From positions 1-64,000 of the forward strand of contig NZ_VKAB01000025.1 of assembly GCF_009769385.1 (NCBI RefSeq): a stretch of 64,000 nt of DNA, given 5' to 3'. This DNA is from Saccharothrix deserti (GTDB lineage Bacteria; Actinomycetota; Actinomycetes; Mycobacteriales; Pseudonocardiaceae). The first letter of the stretch is position 1, and the number at the start of each line of letters is the position of its first letter. Of this stretch, positions 60,546 through 64,000 are shown piece by piece. Under the pieces are notes generated by a model, which searched no databases, was not told the origin of the DNA, and worked only from the letters and a program-made list of their open reading frames with translations. The position numbers were made by a program, and so were the translations under genes.

Positions 60546-61455
60546 GCCGCGGGGGGTCGGGCTCCTGAACGGCAGGTTCACCCCGGCCGCGTTGACCGCC
60601 GTGCTCCAGCGGCTGTGCGCTCAACTGGGGTTGACGCACCACGGCGCGCGGCTCGTGAAGTTCACCAGCAACGCCGTGTTCGACCTGCCCGTCGACCGGG
60701 TCGTGGTCCGGATCGTCGGTTCGATGAACCTGCGCCACCGGGCGCAGAAGGTGGTCGAGGTCGCGCGGTGGCTCGCCTCGCACGACGTGCCGGCCGTTCG
60801 GCTGGTCGAGGACGTGCCCCAGCCGTTGGCCGTGGGCGAACACCTGGCCACCGTGTGGCACACGGTGCCGTCCGGCGGCAGGCCTGTCGACGGCCGTGAC
60901 CTGGGGCGGGTGTTGCGCCAGGTGCACGCGCTGCCCGTGCCGGAGTTCGAGTTGCCGCGGTGGGCGCCGTTGGACGACGTCCGGCGGCGGATCGCCGACG
61001 CCGAGGAGCTGTCCGCGCCGGACCGCCGGTTCCTGGAGGACCGGTGCGCCGAGGTGGACCGGGACCTGGCCGGCCTGCGGGCCGTGCTGCCGCTGGGCGT
61101 GGTGCACGGCGACGCGCACCTGGGCAACCTGATCCCCAGCCCGGACGGCCCGGTGATCTGCGATTTCGACTCCACCAGCCTCGGGCCGCGCGAGTGGGAC
61201 CTGAGCACCCTGCCGGTCGGCGTCGCCCGCTTCGGCCACCCCGTCGAGTGGTACCGGCAGCTGGCCGACGAGTACGGCTTCGACGTCACCCGGTGGGCCG
61301 GTTTCCCGGTGTTGCGCGAGGTCAGGGAGCTGAAGCTGACCACGAGCGTGCTGCCGATCATGCGCAGCCACCCCGACGTGCGGGACGAGCTGCACCGCCG
61401 GCTCAAGGCGCTCCGCGCGAACGACACCACGACCCGCTGGGCCCCATACCGCTGA
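60493..61455 (+). CDS. Phosphotransferase (APH/choline-kinase fold)
   Basis: 320 residues or fewer. Kinase-like fold with catalytic loop VVHGDAHLGNL (HGDxxxxN) near 205, metal-binding CDFDSTSLGPREWDL. The open frame begins inside the XRE-TPR gene; the GTG at 60493 overlaps its last 53 bases. A shorter start near LTAVLQRL (60592) is possible. Substrate unknown; resistance function not implied. Confidence 0.82.
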   Translation: MSSPNALPSSPATTARPEPRGVGLLNGRFTPAALTAVLQRLCAQLGLTHHGARLVKFTSNAVFDLPVDRVVVRIVGSMNLRHRAQKVVEVARWLASHDVPAVRLVEDVPQPLAVGEHLATVWHTVPSGGRPVDGRDLGRVLRQVHALPVPEFELPRWAPLDDVRRRIADAEELSAPDRRFLEDRCAEVDRDLAGLRAVLPLGVVHGDAHLGNLIPSPDGPVICDFDSTSLGPREWDLSTLPVGVARFGHPVEWYRQLADEYGFDVTRWAGFPVLREVRELKLTTSVLPIMRSHPDVRDELHRRLKALRANDTTTRWAPYR

Positions 61456-61522
61456 ACTAAGGGGTGTGGGAGAACGAACCGGTAACACCCGTCGCGCGTC
61501 CAACGAATGAGGCATCGACGGG

Positions 61523-61843
61523 ATGCGTGACGGGTCGGGCGAGGTGCGCGTGGTGGGGAACCTGCTGGGTGTGAAGCGACGCCGGGTGAGGCGTGCCATG
61601 AAGGCCGCCCGGATGTTGGACGAGGTCGTGGACACGCAGCTGCCGCTCTTGGCGTCCTTCGACGAGCAGCGCCGCCGCCGTTCCGCGAACTACCTGGCCG
61701 AACTGGTGAAGCTGGCCCAGGACTACCGGTACTTCGCCAACGGTTGGATCGACGCCAAGGAGCTCGAACGGCGGGGCCAGGACGCGATGTCGGAACTCAC
61801 CCGACTGCGTGAAGACCCTTCCGCCCGACTGGTCACCGACTAG
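61523..61843 (+). CDS. Hypothetical small protein
   Basis: 106 residues, helical and charged (VKRRRVRRAMKAARMLDEVVDTQLPLLASFDEQRRRRSANYLAELVKLAQDYRYFANGWIDAKELERRGQDAMSELTRLRED). No recognised family. ATG start; follows the phosphotransferase by 67 bases. Its 3' end overlaps the decayed minus-strand remnant by 11 bases. Confidence 0.6.
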   Translation: MRDGSGEVRVVGNLLGVKRRRVRRAMKAARMLDEVVDTQLPLLASFDEQRRRRSANYLAELVKLAQDYRYFANGWIDAKELERRGQDAMSELTRLREDPSARLVTD

Positions 61844-62037
61844 GACGTTCGGCGCAGCTCGTCGCACCGAACGGACCACTCACCGACACCTGGCCGCGCC
61901 AGGCGCCCCTCTCCCAGGCCTGCACCGCGTAGTCGTGAAAGCTCTTCGGTTCGCGTCCGGTGACCTGCGCCACAGTGTCGGTCGGTTCGGTTGGGCTCGA
62001 CGCGTTCCACCTCGTGCTTGGTGACCCCGGTGATCAC
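61833..62037 (-). pseudogene. Frameshifted remnant of an NmrA-like NAD(P)-binding oxidoreductase
   Basis: Two minus-strand frames join into a family-like C-terminus: VITGVTKHEVERVEP in one frame and TEPTDTVAQVTGREPKSFHDYAVQAWERGAW in the other. The 5' part of the gene is missing. Consistent with a broken NmrA/SDR-a protein; a sequencing error cannot be excluded, but the truncation argues for decay. Confidence 0.6.
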
Positions 62038-62046
62038 GGCCGGCTC

Positions 62047-62079
62047 GGGCCGCGTCCGGTGGTGCACCGGACGCGGCCC
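62047..62079 (-). terminator. Hairpin downstream of the CHAP gene
   Basis: Perfect 15-bp arms GGGCCGCGTCCGGTG with GTG loop, 20 bases after the CHAP gene end. No T-run. Confidence 0.65.
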
Positions 62080-62098
62080 GTGGCCAGGTGTCGCAGGA

Positions 62099-62893
62099 TC
62101 AGCCGATGACGCCGGGGGACACGGACACCTGGGCCTCCGAGAGGATGACCGGACCCTCGGGTTCGACCTGGCCGGGCTTGGTGTCCTGGGTCTTCTTCTT
62201 GGACTTGGGCTCCTGCGTCTTCTTCTCCGCCGACTTCTTGCCGGGGTTCTTCTTGTCCGGCTCGGCGGACTTCTTCGGCTTCGCGTTCTTCTTCTCGACC
62301 GGCGAGGAGTAACCGGTCACCTGCGACTTCTTCGGGTCGATCGTGATCTTCCGGATCTTGTCGCCGCTGTTGCCCGAGATCACCGTGATCTTGCCGGTCT
62401 TCTTGTTGACCTTGGTGACGATGCCGACGTGGTCGTTGTCGAAGTTCTTGTCGTTGAGCCGGTAGGTCACGGCGTCACCGGGCTTCACGTTCTTGACGCC
62501 CGCGCCGCTCTTCCACGTCTTGTTCTTCTGGCCGTAGTCGCGGAAGCTCTTGGCCGCGGAGTTGACGCTGTCGGTCTTCGCGCCGCCCTTGTTCCACACG
62601 TACTTCGCGAAATCCGCGCACCACGCCTGGCACTTCCCACCCGGGCTGTAGGAGTTGCAGTTCTCGCCGGTTTCCCGGTTGCGGTCGCTCTTCATCTCGT
62701 TCTCGGCCGCCTCCACGATCTTGCGGCGGGTTTCGTCGTCGGCCGGCGTGGTCGTCTTCTTGGCGGCGACGAGTTCCGGCGCGGCGGACATCGGGCCGTT
62801 TTCCGTCGACATGCCGAGCAAGGCCACGCCGACCACCGCGGCGGTGGCGACGAGAATGCGGGTGACCGTGTTCTTGAGCAGGGTCGATTGCAC
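62099..62893 (-). CDS. Secreted CHAP-domain protein with Lys-rich tail
   Basis: 264 residues. Signal peptide (NTVTRILVATAAVVGVALLGM), CHAP domain about 70-190 with catalytic Cys in KCQAWCADFAKYVW and His in NDHVGIVTKV. A C-terminal ~70-residue tail is Lys/Pro/Glu-rich and strongly basic (EKKNAKPKKSAEPDKKNPGKK). Probably an amidase/endopeptidase acting on peptidoglycan or a surface-binding protein. Starts 40 bases after its upstream neighbour, suggesting one operon. Confidence 0.85.
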   Translation of the reverse strand: MQSTLLKNTVTRILVATAAVVGVALLGMSTENGPMSAAPELVAAKKTTTPADDETRRKIVEAAENEMKSDRNRETGENCNSYSPGGKCQAWCADFAKYVWNKGGAKTDSVNSAAKSFRDYGQKNKTWKSGAGVKNVKPGDAVTYRLNDKNFDNDHVGIVTKVNKKTGKITVISGNSGDKIRKITIDPKKSQVTGYSSPVEKKNAKPKKSAEPDKKNPGKKSAEKKTQEPKSKKKTQDTKPGQVEPEGPVILSEAQVSVSPGVIG

Positions 62894-62932
62894 TGGATCT
62901 CCTTGTGTGCGGACCTTTTCGGGCGAACGGGC

Positions 62933-63835
62933 TCAGACGCCCGCGGGCAGGATCGTGAACGGGCAGTCGGTGTCCGGGACGCTCGGGACGAAGGGCTCCG
63001 ACGGCTCCACCGGCAGGATCCTGATCGGCTCGGTGTCCACCGGGAGGGTGGGTTCGACCGGCTCGACCGGCAGGGTGGGCAGCACCGGACGCGTCGGCTC
63101 GACGGGCTCGATCGGCGCGATCGGCTCGACCGGTGCGACCGGTGCGACCGGTGCGACGGGTTCAACGGGCTCGTAGGGCAGCGTCGGGACGACCGGCGGC
63201 ATCGGATCGGTCGGCTCGTACGGCGTCCCGTACGGCTGCGGCGCCTCGTACGGGGTGGGCTCGGACTCCGTGTACAGCTCGACCGGCTCGGCGGGCTCCG
63301 GTGCGGTGGTGGGCTCGGGCGCGGCGGGCGTCTCGACCGGGGCCTGCTGCTGGGGCTGGTCGGCCATGACCTCGACCGCCTGCGGCGTCTGGGGCTCCGG
63401 GGCCTCGGTGGGCTCCTGCTCGGCGGGCGCGGTGTCCTCGGCCGGCTCCTCCGACTCCTGCGGCTCCTCCGACTCTTCCGGCTGGGACTCTTCGGGCTGC
63501 GACTCTTCCGGCTGCTCCGACTCCTCCGGCTGGTCAGCGGGCACGGACTCGGCGGGCGTCGAGTCCGACGGCGCGGGCGACTCCGGGTCCTGCTCCGGAT
63601 CCAGCTCCGGGTCCTGCGGCTCGTCGATCAGGTCCGTCGGCGCCTCCGCCACGGGCGGCTCGGCGACGGTCGACTCACCGCCCTGCTGGTGGCCCAGCAG
63701 GAACGCCGCCACCAGGGCCACCCCGAACGCGGCGAACACGAGCCACGTCTTCGCCGGGTTCGCCCGCGCCGGCGTCTTCGCCGGGTGTTCACGCGACGGC
63801 GCCGTACGGCGGCCGTGGATTTGTCGGCGTGGCAT
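62933..63835 (-). CDS. Acidic Pro/Glu-rich membrane-anchored or secreted protein
   Basis: 300 residues: basic cytosolic head (RRQIHGRRTAPSREHP), membrane helix (TWLVFAAFGVALVAAFLLG), then a 250-residue acidic extracellular region with QPEES repeats and APVAPVAPVEPIAPIEPVEP repeats, ending TDCPFTILPAGV. No catalytic domain. Possible cell-wall spanning stalk. ATG chosen with AGAGGG. Directly upstream of the CHAP gene. Confidence 0.78.
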   Translation of the reverse strand: MPRRQIHGRRTAPSREHPAKTPARANPAKTWLVFAAFGVALVAAFLLGHQQGGESTVAEPPVAEAPTDLIDEPQDPELDPEQDPESPAPSDSTPAESVPADQPEESEQPEESQPEESQPEESEEPQESEEPAEDTAPAEQEPTEAPEPQTPQAVEVMADQPQQQAPVETPAAPEPTTAPEPAEPVELYTESEPTPYEAPQPYGTPYEPTDPMPPVVPTLPYEPVEPVAPVAPVAPVEPIAPIEPVEPTRPVLPTLPVEPVEPTLPVDTEPIRILPVEPSEPFVPSVPDTDCPFTILPAGV

Positions 63836-63958
63836 CGGAGGCCCTCTTTCTGGTCGGAATCGCTGGACCAGAGGCAAGCCGTCCGAACAGGGGGCCGACA
63901 AGAGATCAAGGTGACCGGGACAGTCCCGCACGCCCCGACAGAGCAGTCGGCGCCCGCG

Positions 63959-64000
63959 TCAGGCGACGGGGGCGCGGGAGAGGATTACCGCCAGGCCGAA
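63959..64000 (-). CDS. C-terminal fragment of a gene running off the right edge
   Basis: Fourteen minus-strand codons ending in TGA (FGLAVILSRAPVA). Too short to identify; may be chance. Confidence 0.3.
   Translation of the reverse strand, partial: FGLAVILSRAPVA

Noticed and set aside
63836..63958. Possible c-di-AMP riboswitch before the secreted-protein pair
   Set aside because: Considered because such switches precede cell-wall hydrolases, but I could not find the conserved core.

Overview
This 64 kb window is high-GC actinobacterial DNA containing the chromosomal replication origin neighbourhood. Evidence: a contiguous rpmH-dnaA-dnaN-gnd-recF-DUF721-gyrB-gyrA core, three perfect 14-bp ParB sites near parAB, GTG/TTG starts, and the CwsA-PpiA-CrgA and PknB-PknA-PbpA-RodA-PstP-FhaB-FhaA blocks typical of Actinobacteria. 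A 6PGDH gene between dnaN and recF, a class E sortase next to crgA, and the general gene style suggest a filamentous Pseudonocardiales genus (Saccharothrix/Lentzea/Actinosynnema-like). The genus is an inference; nothing here proves it.

Layout. 1-4.5 kb: gene tail, sigM and its anti-sigma factor, thioredoxin reductase/thioredoxin, and a CwlM-type amidase. 4.7-9.3 kb: small unknown genes, an ArsR-SRPBCC regulator with a palindromic operator, a GNAT, an aminotransferase and a D-Ala-D-Ala ligase-like gene. 9.4-16.3 kb (mostly minus): parB, parA, rsmG, a Nudix gene, jag, yidC, yidD, rnpA, rpmH, interrupted by a plus-strand phosphatase-methyltransferase fusion and the parS sites. 16.3-19.7 kb: rpmH-dnaA spacer, dnaA, and a 1.4 kb gene-free dnaA-dnaN region (putative oriC) with DnaA boxes, a repeated TGTCCCCGGGTG motif and an AT-richer stretch. 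19.7-29.7 kb: replication/topology operon, a DUF3566 membrane protein, tRNA-Ile, a DLW-39 peptide and tRNA-Ala. 30-39.6 kb: DoxX, a lipoprotein, cwsA/ppiA, rhomboid, an MBL hydrolase, a PH-domain protein, crgA, a long-tailed sortase, fprA and an anthranilate/PABA synthase amidotransferase with an iron-box-like site between them. 39.6-49.3 kb (minus): Ser/Thr kinase and cell-wall elongation operon ending in fhaA, then tRNA-Leu. 49.9-64 kb: accessory region with oxidoreductases, a TetR gene, a GH1 glucosidase-MFS-SDR operon, an XRE-TPR regulator divergent from two small genes, a phosphotransferase, a decayed NmrA-like remnant, and a secreted CHAP protein paired with an acidic anchored protein.

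The genes act together in three themes: origin firing and segregation (DnaA, DnaN, RecF, DUF721/DciA-like, gyrase, ParAB-parS), membrane/RNA housekeeping (RpmH, RnpA, YidD, YidC, Jag, RsmG), and phospho-regulated polar growth and division (PknA/B, PstP, FhaA/B, RodA, PbpA, CwsA, CrgA, CwlM). The most unusual signals are non-coding: a ~95-bp repeat present both just after dnaA and at 51.3 kb, a 22-bp tandem repeat leading into the second copy, the CCCGGG-centred motif family in the origin spacer, and extra DnaA-box clusters at 23.0 and 34.5 kb. Among proteins, the phosphatase-methyltransferase fusion among the parS sites and the Gly-Tyr-Gln-rich FhaA linker stand out.
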